A DNA stretch of 64,000 nt from Albifimbria verrucaria (Eukaryota > Ascomycota > Sordariomycetes > Hypocreales > Stachybotryaceae): the NCBI GenBank assembly GCA_020081605.1, contig JAHREC010000017.1, positions 32,984 through 96,983 on the forward strand, written 5' to 3'. The position numbers were made by a program, and so were the translations under genes. Below the pieces are notes generated by a model. That model saw nothing but the letters and a program-made list of their open reading frames with translations, was not told the origin of the DNA and ran no database searches. Positions 55,457-64,000 of the stretch are shown in pieces (position 1 is the first letter of the stretch; each line of letters starts with the position of its first letter).

Positions 55457-57570
55457 AAAGGATGTCCAGAAGTAGATGAGAAGAAGTGGAGGTACAAAAA
55501 TGAATACCCAGAAGTGGAGGAGGCGTCATATAATGGATGAGCGGTCAAGAAAAGCATAGAGCATCCTTAAGTGGGGAGTCATGATTTTGACGGGCCGGGA
55601 ATAGATAGGAGATTAAGAGACAGGCGAGCCAGCCAGAAGTGGGAGCGAAGTAAGAAATTAGATGAAACACGAGCTCACCAATCAATGGAGTATCAGCAAT
55701 TGGATGAGAAACCAAGAGGTGGACTAATCATCAATAAATAGACAGGTGAGGTCGCTATACCCAGACGGTTGAGAGTGACAAATGGCCGAGACGGCTAGGA
55801 GGAGTCGAGGTGTCAAGGATGAAATGAGCCAGAAGGGTCGTCTAGATTCGACAGAGCCATTACTGGGCTAAAATCCAATAGCTGGATGGAGGATCAATAA
55901 GAAGACGCAACGCCCAGATTCAGACGAGACGTCTAGAAGCAGTTGGAGTGTCGATAAGTAGACGCAGTGTCTAGAATTAAATGAGATGTTAGGAAGTAGA
56001 TGAGATATCCAAAATGGGCGTAGTGTGCAGGAGCAGCTGAGGTGTCTCAAACCAGACGGGGTGTCAACAAGCAGAAGCAATATCCAGAAACAGAAACGGC
56101 GTCCAGGAAGAGATCGGGTATCGAGAAGATGGGGTGTTAATAAGCAGACGCAGTGTCCAGAATCAGATGAGGCATCCAGAACAAACGAGTTGTCAACAAG
56201 CAGATACAGCGTACAAAAACGAATGGGATGTCCAGAAGCTGGATGTCAAGAAGCAGATGGAGTGTTGAGAAGTAGGTCCAATATCCAGAAACAAACGCAG
56301 TGTTCAGATGTAGACGCATCGTGCAAAATAGATGGGGTGTCCAGAGACAGACGGTGTGTCAAGAAGCAGATGGGATGTCAGTAAGTGGGTGGAGGATCAA
56401 CAAGTAGACACGAGGCCCAGAATCAGACCAGACATCCAGAAAGAAGTAGGCTGTCAAGAAAAGGGGTATCAAAAAGTGGATGTGACGTCTAGGAATGAAC
56501 AGAGTGTAGATGAGCAGACAAGATAGAGGTGTATATCTAGATGTGGAAGAGCTAAAACTGGATGAGGCATATAAAAGCAGACCGTGTGTCAACAAGCAGA
56601 TGCGACGTCCAGAACTGAATGGAGTGTCAATAGCAGACGAACTAAAGGTGTACATGCAAATGTGGAAGAGCCAGGACTGGATGATGAGTCAATAAGCGAA
56701 TAAGCAGTTCATAGGCAGACGCGGCGGCGTCTAGAAGCACATGGGGTGGCAAGAAGCAGACAGTTTGTCTAGAAATGAATGGATTGTCAATAGGCAGGTG
56801 AGCTGGAGGTGTACACCCAGATGTGGAAGAGCCGGAACCGGATGGTGAGTTAACAAGCGGATGGCCAGTCAATAAGCAGATGGGGTGTTAGCAAGTAGAC
56901 GCAGCATCCGGAGGTGGACACGGGGTCCGGAAGCAGATGGTGTGTCAACAAGTAGAGTAGCGCCAAGAAACAGAGGTGGTGCCCAAAAACAGATGAGGTG
57001 TCAGCATGTGGATGGGCAGTCGACAAGTAGATGGGGTGGCAGGAAGCAGACGAGGTATTAACAAGTAGATGTAGCGTCAAGAAGCAGACTGCGTGTGAAC
57101 AAGTTGATGGAGTGTCGGGAAATGGATGCAGCGTCCAGAATTGAACGAAGTGTAAATGAGCAGACCAACCGGAGGTGGGCCGTATATCCAGATGCGGAAG
57201 AACCGGAACTGAACGACGAGTCAACAAGTGGATGGGGAATCAAGAAATGAACGAAGCTTCCAAAACCGGACGAGCCGTGTAGAAGCGGACGGAGTACTAA
57301 ACAAGGGGTCAAGAAGTGGATGCGTTATTAACCGGCAGACAAGCCAGAGGCTAACAGCCAGTACAGTACGATATTCAACAGCCAGAAGTAGACAAGACTG
57401 TCAACTAATAGACCTTTGGGAAGGGGCTGGGGTAAACAGGTGGACGAATGAAATCTCAGTAAGCTAAAATCAGGGCAATAATTACTACTTTTATGGACGA
57501 ATCATAATTGCTGAAATGAATACATTATTGATCCAGAGACGGTCAGAGAGTAGACTAAACATTAGCAGGC

Positions 57571-57776
57571 CAGCGGGTGATTGGCCAGCTGCGAAAGGGC
57601 CAAAGTCGACAACAGAAACGAAAGTTGTCTCGTCGATGGACTAGCGTTTGATTGGTTAGGGCTGCTAGCGGGTCGTTGGGCTGCTGGCGGGTGATTGGCC
57701 AGCTACAGAAGGGCCAAAATCGACAATAGAAACTAAGTTGTCGTGCAGATGAACTAGCGACTGATTGGTCAGGGCT
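57571..57776. repeat. tandem direct repeat, period 114 bp
   Basis: Two copies beginning at the word GGGTGATTGGCCAGCT (57575 and 57689) match over about 95 bases (GAAGGGCCAAA, TCGACAA, ACTAGCG, TGATTGGT, AGGGCTG). Each carries two ATTGG (inverted CCAAT) boxes. Confidence 0.8.
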
Positions 57777-58237
57777 GAATGAGTTCGAAAAGCTCAAGTT
57801 GACGCAGCCAATAGTGTGCAACTGACCCTGTAAGTAGACTAACACTGGATTGGCCGGGACAAATTGACTAGAGTTAGACTGTCAACGAGTTCATCGTAAA
57901 AAAAGGCAGGCACGGCAAATAGTGGGCAAGAGCCTCTGCTGTTCTCCGTGTTTACCATGATAATACCACTCCAATGGGTGATACTGTATTATACAGTATC
58001 ATTGTAAAATCTACTCAATGAAAGCGATCTAGCCATGGACTTCCGAAGCAAACCCCGAAGTGAAATGCTCAAGAATGTAAACTACTGCCGTCATCCACCT
58101 CTTTTCTACATGCACCATCCAATCCTTCATCGCTTTGTGATTATTGACCTTTGTGTATATCATGTTGGCTTGAAGCATCGGTTGTTAGGTTACCCTGCAT
58201 ACCGTTACCTACCGATACCGTGATTCATAGGCGAACA

Positions 58238-58447
58238 ATGGAAGAGCATACCTCCAAGGAGAAGACCAAGGCCAGGAAGAGCGGGGCCAGCCTGTTGAGT
58301 AAGGCGACCCAACTCGGGCTTGGGGCAAACATCTTTGCGGCTTCAGTGTACTGGGAGCCAACCCATCACCGCCATCGCGTTGCCGTCTACTTACCGCCGG
58401 ATCACGAATTACCGGATGTTGACGGACTGGTTAGTAGCTCTCCTTAA
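58238..58447 (+). CDS. short MADS-like fragment, copy 1
   Basis: 69 codons from ATG 58238. The core KARKSGASLLSKATQLGLGA, IFAASVYWEPTHHRHRVAVY and LPPDHELPDVDGLV is paralogous to the copy just downstream. The KxRKxGxxLLxKxxxL pattern followed by a beta strand loosely resembles a MADS-box (SRF-type) DNA-binding half, but key family residues are not all present, so this is a weak call. A GTTAGT just after GLV could be a splice donor, making this the first exon of a longer gene. Confidence 0.35.
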   Translation: MEEHTSKEKTKARKSGASLLSKATQLGLGANIFAASVYWEPTHHRHRVAVYLPPDHELPDVDGLVSSSP

Positions 58448-58504
58448 CTCCAGACTCATGCTCCCAACCCGCTTGTCTGACAAGAGGACTAGATTAGAGA
58501 TGCC

Positions 58505-59705
58505 TTGCCTGATAGGCCATCTTCACCAGGGGCCTGGAGACGGCATCGGTCGCCGACACGGTATGACTACGATGACAAGGAAAAGGCAAAGGCTCGCAAG
58601 AGTGGCCCTAGTCTGTTGAACAAGACGATGGAGCTTGGGAATCGGCACGCATTTTTGCCGCGACGGTTTACTGGGAGCCAACCCACCGGCTTTACGAGGT
58701 GGCAGTATACTTACCGGAAGGCGAATTTGTACCAATCGTCCAGAATCTTGTCAGTGCTGCGGGCAGAGATCCTCCTCCCCATGTTTTGTGCTTTACTTTT
58801 ATGTGTTTGATTTATTTATATTTTGTATCTCTTTTCGCCTTTTTTCTCCTTTTTTTCTCCTTTTTTCTTTTCTTTTTTCTTCTTCCCTCTCGAATCGTGC
58901 CATGTGCTGAGTTTGGTTTTAGGTTATCGAGGCTTGTTCTGGATCGAATACCAGATCATCACTGAGGCATACTTTGCGGCGCATCACCGCCGACCAGCAC
59001 AGGAAGGCTCTCAGAAGACGGACGCGAGCCCAGTCACTATCATGGACCTCGGATCTACCGAGCCTGAATCAGAGTGCATCAAACACGATAAGCCCAGATA
59101 TGGTCACCTTACCGCCTGCTTCCAGTCCGACGGTGACCTCCTCCCCAACCACACACAACGATGACCCTGAGCCCAGCCCTAGAGATGTGTCAGCCGCGAA
59201 ACGGGAACCAGTAGGTGCCACACCTGAAGTCAACACCCTCGAGTTGAACTTGGAGGAGGGAGAGGTCCAACATATGGGATTCTCTGAGCAATTGAACAAT
59301 GACCCGTGCGATTTGAGAAGTCAAGAACGACTGATCTATCCAGGCGAATGCGAACATATACAAGAAGCAGTGATGAACCCTCCGTCGATGGATCGGGAAA
59401 TGGCAGTACCGACAACGGAAAAGACGCCACCAGCCGATACGTCACTAGCCGGGGCGTCACCAGTTAGGGCGCCACCAGCCGGAGCCTCACCAACTGGAGC
59501 CTCACCAGCAGGAGCCTCACCAGTTAGGGCGTCATCTATTGTCGATGACGGGCAAACTCAATCACATCCTGCCATCAGCATCAATCAGATAAACGTGCAG
59601 GTGTTGACAAGAGAGAGAGCTGCACCGTGTGGTGAGGGATGGAAAAAGCATTTATTGAATTTGCTGGACAGGACGGATGCCATAATTGCTTTAGTACTTC
59701 AATGA
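58505..59705 (+). CDS. MADS-like core plus disordered Pro/Ser-rich protein, copy 2
   Basis: ATG 58505 begins MPDRPSSPGAWRRHRS. The core KARKSGPSLLNKTMELG then needs one more G in a run of three (58637-58639) to continue as IFAATVYWEPTHRLYEVAVY, LPEGEFVPIVQNLVSAAG. This duplicates copy 1 (58238). A pyrimidine-rich tract (58795-58890) probably belongs to an intron. From about 58974 a disordered Ser/Pro/Glu-rich part runs to 59705 with a pentapeptide repeat (AGASP-type, 59441-59533) and a short C-terminal helix (WKKHLLNLLDRTDAIIALVL). Whether core and tail are one transcript is inference. A transcription-factor-like role is possible if the MADS resemblance holds. Confidence 0.4.
59441..59533 (+). 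repeat. 15-bp coding minisatellite (GASP units)
   Basis: About six units of GCCTCACCAGCCGGA-like sequence, in frame, giving repeated AGASP/TGASP/VRAPP pentapeptides. Confidence 0.85.
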
Positions 59706-60166
59706 ACGAGCCTTTTACACAGGTCCGTTACTTGCGACAAGTGAATGATGTGTGACGAGTGACTAGACTATATGAGACTATGACTAGAAATCTTTGTGGG
59801 TAGTTCGTCCGCTCAGGGGTGAGAGCTGTCACATAAATGTAGGCCTAGTGACCTCTCGGCTGTGGCTGACTGATAGCACTGTAAACAATCTACATTGCCC
59901 TTTTCAAGACTGAAGGAGACTATCCTCGATTTATCAGCCATTTTTATGCTTCAACGAGTGCTTGTGCATATTTCAATACCGAACACTTTGAAGTCACCAA
60001 ACCCACCACCGAACCTGTCACCGAACCTGTCACCGAACCCGTCACTGAAATTGATACCGAAATTGATACTCAACACGCCATATAGTATTTTCATGACACA
60101 TGTAGGATATATTAGTTGGAGATTTCGCCGTGGGAATCAATTTCCAGGTTGTTACATCAAATCAAT
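59706..60166. other. intergenic with 12-bp repeat
   Basis: The only structure is five 12-bp units at 60009-60068 (CCGAACCTGTCA three times, then CTGAAATTGATA and CCGAAATTGATA). A frame crossing it is translation of the repeat. Confidence 0.6.
60009..60068. repeat. 12-bp tandem repeat, five units
   Basis: CCGAACCTGTCA-type units in perfect register, immediately upstream of the gene at 60167. Confidence 0.9.
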
Positions 60167-60811
60167 ATGGATGAACGCGCGGATTGTCTTATTGGATTGA
60201 TGCATCGATTCCAATTGTCTCCAGCTAACCTACCGACGGCCGAGCAAGCTTACCAGCGCCTCTCACAGCCTTTTCCGGTATATAATGCGCTCAATATACC
60301 CAAAACCTGGAGCACGGTGTTGAATTTGATGCACCATCATTATAGAAATCCCTATCCTACTCTCGTCACAAACCAGCAATTCATCTCAATGCCAATTCCC
60401 GAAATCCTAGAGGCACTCATATCCGACAATGCTTTTGGCCGAGAGCGACTTCCGGATTGCGATGAGGGTGATAGGCCAATTGTGGCTGTTGGCCTTCTCT
60501 GCGCAAAATACAACTACAAACACGACCCAAAGTTCTCAATACACGCGCATTTGTCGACCTTCCTAGGGATAATTCGAAATCGCATACATTTCGGCAGTGT
60601 GTGGGCCCAGCTAATAACCTTTATAAATGTGTTTTTGCAAATTTTGGTACATAAATGGCTTACTGAAGTTACCTCCAGTCATTTTGGTAGGTGTATGCTG
60701 ACAGGTGGATTCGTATACGCTACAAAGGAGACAGGGTGCAATATCCAAGAGAGTGAAGGTGATGTCGACAATGCCTACTTAGGAGACGATGTTGACGAGG
60801 AAACGTCGTAA
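60167..60811 (+). CDS. uncharacterised protein, 214 aa
   Basis: An intact frame from ATG 60167 (MDERADCLIGLMHRFQLS). Protein-like throughout: AEQAYQRLSQPFPVYNALN, WSTVLNLMHHHYRNPYP, ERLPDCDEGDRPIVAVGLL, and a hydrophobic helix (WAQLITFINVFLQILVHKWL, about residues 145-164) before an acidic C-terminus (EGDVDNAYLGDDVDEE). No signal peptide; one possible membrane span. No family recognised. Confidence 0.5.
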   Translation: MDERADCLIGLMHRFQLSPANLPTAEQAYQRLSQPFPVYNALNIPKTWSTVLNLMHHHYRNPYPTLVTNQQFISMPIPEILEALISDNAFGRERLPDCDEGDRPIVAVGLLCAKYNYKHDPKFSIHAHLSTFLGIIRNRIHFGSVWAQLITFINVFLQILVHKWLTEVTSSHFGRCMLTGGFVYATKETGCNIQESEGDVDNAYLGDDVDEETS

Positions 60812-61277
60812 TGTGGGCTCACGGAGTTTGAGGGTAGACATTATAATGCTGATCAATAATTTTATCTCTAGATTACACAGATGAATGAGAGGAAATACCT
60901 CTCACTCGATTGTGAAGGTTGTTCTTGTCTCGGTCGAAGGTCTCAGTATCGAAGTGAGAAGAAAACGCAGGGCATGGCGACAACGACGTCAGCAATAGCG
61001 GGCGTTTGGAAGTCAATCTAACAACAAACCAACGTCCTGCAGCGAGGTTTCTACTAGACCTATGGTGATGGACCCGACGCGTGTGTAACATATCGAGCGA
61101 AATGTTGACAGGATCCAGCATAGTAAACCTAAGTAACGAAGAAAACAGCTTGCATGTGACCCGTAATAAATGCATTATTTACTATGCACCATAATTGCAT
61201 TTCCACAGTTTGCTTCAACCTGTTTTGTCTTGCACTTTCTGTGAAAGCCCCAGCCAAGGCACCAACCAGATATCTCA
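60812..61277. other. intergenic
   Basis: Between convergent genes. A minus frame (60873-61175) has no domain and is likely chance. Confidence 0.4.
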
Positions 61278-61964
61278 CTAGAGCAGGAGTTTTGCCTTCA
61301 ATCTTTGGACAATCAAGATAGGTAAAACTGCAGCCCTACCCAGAGCACCAGTCTCGAACCTTCCATGCCCAACGCTTTTACCATCCTCGTCGAAATAGGC
61401 GATACCTTCGACTCTAGGACACTCAGGAGCATAAAATTCCTGATACAATGGCTTTCCGTCGACAAGGCTGATCCTGAGAGAGCACACCAAACTGACGTCC
61501 TTTCTCGACAATGATTGTTCTTTACAGAGACCTCCAAGAGAGTCTGCCGTAAGCTCCTGTGGGCTGAGTCCTTTGTCGCAAAACATAATGTTGGTTGTTG
61601 GCCCGTTGGTACCCTCCTTGAATAAGAGGTGTAAGCCAGGTACAACGACCCTAGGCCGATTCGTTAGGGCTGCAACACAAATAAACAGCTTGCAATCCGA
61701 GAAGACTACAAATTCCTTCCCTGGAATGTATCGATAGTTCGGTCGTAAGGACTCAAAAAATTGCTCCTTCGTATTCTGGATGGTGTTGTCATCGCAGGAG
61801 TCACCCAATGCAATCAATTTAGGCTTTCCAAAGTTTGTTTCTACGAGGTCACTGAGATGACAGCCGAAGAAGAAAGGACGGCCAAATGATTTATTGACCA
61901 TGTCCAACCAAACATTGTCTTTGAATATGCATCTTGCAACAGTTTCCCAGTCCGTATTACGCAT
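61278..61964 (-). CDS. uncharacterised protein, 228 aa
   Basis: An intact ATG-initiated frame (MRNTDWETVARCIFKD). Protein-like from end to end: KSFGRPFFFGCHLSDLVET, KLIALGDSCDDNTIQNTKE, YRYIPGKEFVVFSDCKLFI, PRVVVPGLHLLFKEG and a basic hydrophobic end (ALGRAAVLPILIVQRLKAK). The alternation of beta-like segments suggests a folded domain, and no introns or frame slips are needed. I do not recognise a family. No neighbour suggests a role. Confidence 0.6.
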   Translation of the reverse strand: MRNTDWETVARCIFKDNVWLDMVNKSFGRPFFFGCHLSDLVETNFGKPKLIALGDSCDDNTIQNTKEQFFESLRPNYRYIPGKEFVVFSDCKLFICVAALTNRPRVVVPGLHLLFKEGTNGPTTNIMFCDKGLSPQELTADSLGGLCKEQSLSRKDVSLVCSLRISLVDGKPLYQEFYAPECPRVEGIAYFDEDGKSVGHGRFETGALGRAAVLPILIVQRLKAKLLL

Positions 61965-62427
61965 GGTCGCCCTAGATGCTGAAGTGCTGTACGTGATTAG
62001 AAGTTAAGTGCTGTGGCAAGACAAGAAGCGTGTAGTTGTAACAACAGCCCGTCTATCCAGCAATGGGCTTGATTTTAAAACCATACAATGCTGCGTAAAC
62101 GGTCCCCAACAGCCCATTTTTGGCCCAAAAGAACTGTGGGAAATATGCTTAGGTATCTAGGCGGTACGGCAAGTACATAAGGTACTGTACAGTACAGTAG
62201 TGTACTTTTCGGATGGACCTATAGCTCAAGTGAACAGACCATGAAGCTATCTTCACATGCACTAACAAGATCGAAAACCTAGGGTGTGATGGGATCGTCT
62301 AGAAGTGGATGAACCCCGGACCGGAACTGGTCGAGGACCACAATCTACTCCGCTTCAGCTTATTGTTAGCCCATTTCCGGACCTCTCCTCCCTCTTCATC
62401 GCCGAATTACCTTCTCCCCGGTGCACT
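61965..62427. other. intergenic with palindromes
   Basis: Divergent promoter space between the 228-aa gene and the TM2 gene. It has the densest palindromic word in the window, GTACTGTACAGTACAGTAG, at about 62182-62200. Confidence 0.45.
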
Positions 62428-62964
62428 ATGTCCCAGAATCATCATCAATCAGCATGTAACACGAAACCTACGCAAAGAGGATTGGTAAGGGCATCGAAAA
62501 TGCCGTGATGTCTGTCACAAGCAATTGGAGAGCAGTAGCGCTACTTGCCTACTCTTCCGGCGTCGCAATAGCTGTTGGTATCTACATGAACAGCGATTGG
62601 TCTTCCTTTTCCAGACCAGGATGCAGTCGAACATCTTCTAGAGTCTGAATACTTTCAGCTAGTCGAACGCAGCTGGAGTGGTTACGGTCAATACTCTCAA
62701 ACCAACAAGTGCTATCGTCAAGAACGTGTGGCCATGCTTCTTTCGCTCTTCTTGGGAAAGCTTGGAATCGACCATTTCTATGCCCATCACTGGCTCTTGG
62801 CTGTTTTCAAATTGATCACCTTTGGTGGTCTCGGCATCTGGTGGCTTGTGGATGTGATTTTTGGATCGTGGGAGGCGTCTATGGAACTCAAGGATGCCCT
62901 GGAGGAAGCTCTAGCGGTTGGCAATACTAAAAATGTTGACAATCGGGTAGATAATGAGTCTTGA
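62428..62964 (+). CDS. TM2-domain membrane protein
   Basis: The C-terminal exon is clear: KCYRQERVAMLLSLFLGKLG, IDHFYAHHWLLAVFKLITFG and GLGIWWLVDVIFGSWEA are the TM2 fold, two membrane helices joined by a short turn, with the conserved GxDxFY-like GIDHFY. An acidic tail (MELKDALEEALAVGN) follows. Upstream, DQDAVEHLLESEYFQLVERS and the Cys-containing segment are in the same frame after a TTTTCCAG acceptor (about 62616). The 5' end is uncertain: ATG 62428 (MSQNHHQSACN) with a GTAAGG donor at 62485, or ATG 62509, whose frame gives a hydrophobic helix (VALLAYSSGVAIAVGIY) but is offset. TM2 proteins occur widely; fungal ones are mostly uncharacterised. Confidence 0.72.
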
Positions 62965-63385
62965 ATCACGTTTCGTTTGACATTAGCATTATGGTATTCT
63001 GCGATGCCAAATCATCGACAATCTTCTACAAGATTGAAAGCTCTTAGAATTTAGCACGAAGAAGCGCCGTAACTCGGCACTTGCAATGTAGAGATGCCTA
63101 TCTCAGCCTACGCTATCGTAACAGCGATCTTGACTCACTCCCTCGCGTCTTTGGGAGAAGTCGTAGTTATATGGCTAATGTTCTTGCGAAATATGTGAAA
63201 AGAAGTATTAACATCAAAGACAAATCAATCCCGCTTCACTTTATTCTACACCACCGCGAAGCGTGTGACAACCGCCATACTCTCTGACTCTATACCCTAG
63301 TAAAAGAACCCTTCAATCTATCCTAGTCATAGACACCAATAAGCTTCTGAGAAGCAATCCCAGCCGGCCCTGCCCGGTGTTTAGT

Positions 63386-63994
63386 TCATTCCTGCTTCTG
63401 GAAAGGGTTGCGCATCGCCGGCTTGCGCCAGAAAAACGCAGACAGACACCAGAACATGACAGTGAACACCACCATGATGGGAACCGACCATGAAACTTGC
63501 TCAATCATCGGCAATTTCATTTGGACCAATGCAATAGCCCACCTCAGCAGTATGGAGCTAGTCATCGTCAATAGCGTGTCACACCAACTTCGAATACTTG
63601 ACTCACGAAAGCACATGATATGTGATGTGCATGTAACTGTTTTCAAAGCACCACCATAAAGAAGCCAACGCAATGAGTGGCATGAGACCAAAAAGAAGCT
63701 GCAAGAAAGTGCAGGTACAATCGCAAACAGACGAAGGACTGATTGGATCAGCCTATCCGCCTTGATCAACCTACCCAGCTGGCGAGCGTAAGTGAATGCT
63801 TGAGGGAGCGATACATCTCTAAGAACAAGCCACGAAAGGAAAGTCCCAATAGATTTGTGACTGGGCTGGCTGTTGGCTGCGAAGCGGTCCGTCTGGTCCT
63901 GCACAGACGACTTAACTTTCTTCAGAACCTTTTTGTCTTGCGATCGCTGCTTCGACTGGGGAATCTTGGTCTGCTTTCCAATGTTCAGAGCCAT
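63386..63994 (-). CDS. small multi-span membrane protein, uncharacterised
   Basis: ATG at 63994, six bases from the window edge. A basic N-terminus (KQTKIPQSKQRSQDKKVLKK) is followed by FLSWLVLRDVSLPQAFTYA and at least three hydrophobic segments (LRLFAIVPALSCSFFLV; ILLRWAIALVQMKLPMI; VPIMVVFTVMFWCLSAFFW), ending in a basic tail. 202 aa, intact. It converges with the TM2-domain gene, so the two membrane proteins lie side by side. An additional upstream exon beyond the window cannot be excluded. No family recognised. Confidence 0.6.
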   Translation of the reverse strand: MALNIGKQTKIPQSKQRSQDKKVLKKVKSSVQDQTDRFAANSQPSHKSIGTFLSWLVLRDVSLPQAFTYARQLGRLIKADRLIQSVLRLFAIVPALSCSFFLVSCHSLRWLLYGGALKTVTCTSHIMCFRESSIRSWCDTLLTMTSSILLRWAIALVQMKLPMIEQVSWSVPIMVVFTVMFWCLSAFFWRKPAMRNPFQKQE

Positions 63995-64000
63995 GTTGAT

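Larger units (their letters stand above)
53650..58237. repeat. minisatellite-filled gene-free block
   Basis: From about 54.1 to 57.45 kb the plus strand is purine-rich and built of imperfect units of about 19 bases (consensus near GGGGTGTCCAGAAGCAGAT; variants TGTCAACAAGCAGAC, TCCAGAACTGAATG). A regular 14-bp array lies inside it (55312-55456). The hydrophobic or repetitive frames that arise on the minus strand are translations of the repeat and not genes. 53650-54100 and 57850-58237 hold nothing recognised. The array is the largest structured feature of the right half of the window. Confidence 0.7.

Noticed and set aside
55215..55557. minus-strand frames giving repeated DFYFWTSTSGLLLL peptides
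   Set aside because: They are translations of the 14-bp array, so the open frame follows from the repeat length and lack of stops in the unit.
58699..58965. hydrophobic Phe/Leu-rich frame over the pyrimidine tract
   Set aside because: The hydrophobic run comes from a C/T-rich stretch that is better explained as an intron polypyrimidine region. Only the first 50 codons (the MADS-like core) look like protein.
1..64000. CRISPR arrays, bacterial operons, rRNA
   Set aside because: The regular repeats seen are contiguous tandem arrays without unique spacers of constant length, the genes have spliceosomal introns, and no rRNA-like segment was recognised.

Overview
Organism: a filamentous ascomycete (Pezizomycotina, most like a Sordariomycete). 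The signs are 47-89 bp GT-AG introns with CTAAC-like branch points, HET-type NLR genes with near-identical WD40 or TPR repeats, a short TTAGGG tract, AT-rich blocks that look RIP-mutated, a LysM secreted protein, and gene-poor DNA with decayed transposon pieces and minisatellites. This reads as an accessory or subtelomere-like region rather than core genome. Layout: 1-3.0 kb is gene-free with a degenerate minisatellite. 3.0-6.3 kb is a frame-broken HeLo-like/NACHT/WD40 NLR beside a Tc1-like transposase fragment. 7.1-13.6 kb is gene-poor. 13.8-16.4 kb holds an RBR ubiquitin ligase with an in-frame TGA at a zinc cysteine and a BTB/POZ gene. 17-18.1 kb is AT-rich. 18.8-19.4 kb is a TPR-only NLR remnant ending on telomeric repeats. 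21.5-24.3 kb is the most striking part: a 3CxxC zinc-finger gene, a UMP-CMP/adenylate-kinase-like gene and, head to head with the kinase, a viperin (RSAD2-like) radical-SAM gene. 25.2-30.4 kb carries a Ser/Thr-rich anchored protein, a LysM protein, a BAH-PHD chromatin reader and a stand-alone Cdc25-like phosphatase domain. 30.7-35.9 kb is a 5.2 kb segment bounded by 279-bp inverted repeats with TA on each side; it contains a SERAC1-like hydrolase/NB-ARC/TPR NLR and no transposase. 36.4-38.1 kb is an unknown disordered protein, 39.9-42.0 kb a cytochrome P450, 43.6-53.6 kb mostly small unknown genes plus an Ulp1-like protein whose catalytic cysteine is serine. 54-57.5 kb is a long degenerate minisatellite. 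58.2-64 kb has MADS-like tandem fragments, unknown genes, a TM2-domain gene and a small membrane protein. How the genes may work together: viperin makes 3'-deoxy-3',4'-didehydro nucleotides from NTPs and a UMP/CMP kinase supplies its substrate; vertebrates keep RSAD2 beside CMPK2, and bacterial viperins often sit beside nucleotide kinases. The 3CxxC fold next door is shared with the interferon-induced RTP4 family. The three NLR-type loci are also innate-immunity or incompatibility genes, so the window is plausibly a fungal defence neighbourhood; that last step is inference. Caution: at least eleven apparent frameshifts are explained by one base missing from a homopolymer run (viperin, kinase, NB-ARC, P450, LysM, BAH-PHD, NACHT and others). 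This looks like assembly or sequencing error as much as gene decay, so I annotate these loci as genes with breaks and do not call them all pseudogenes.
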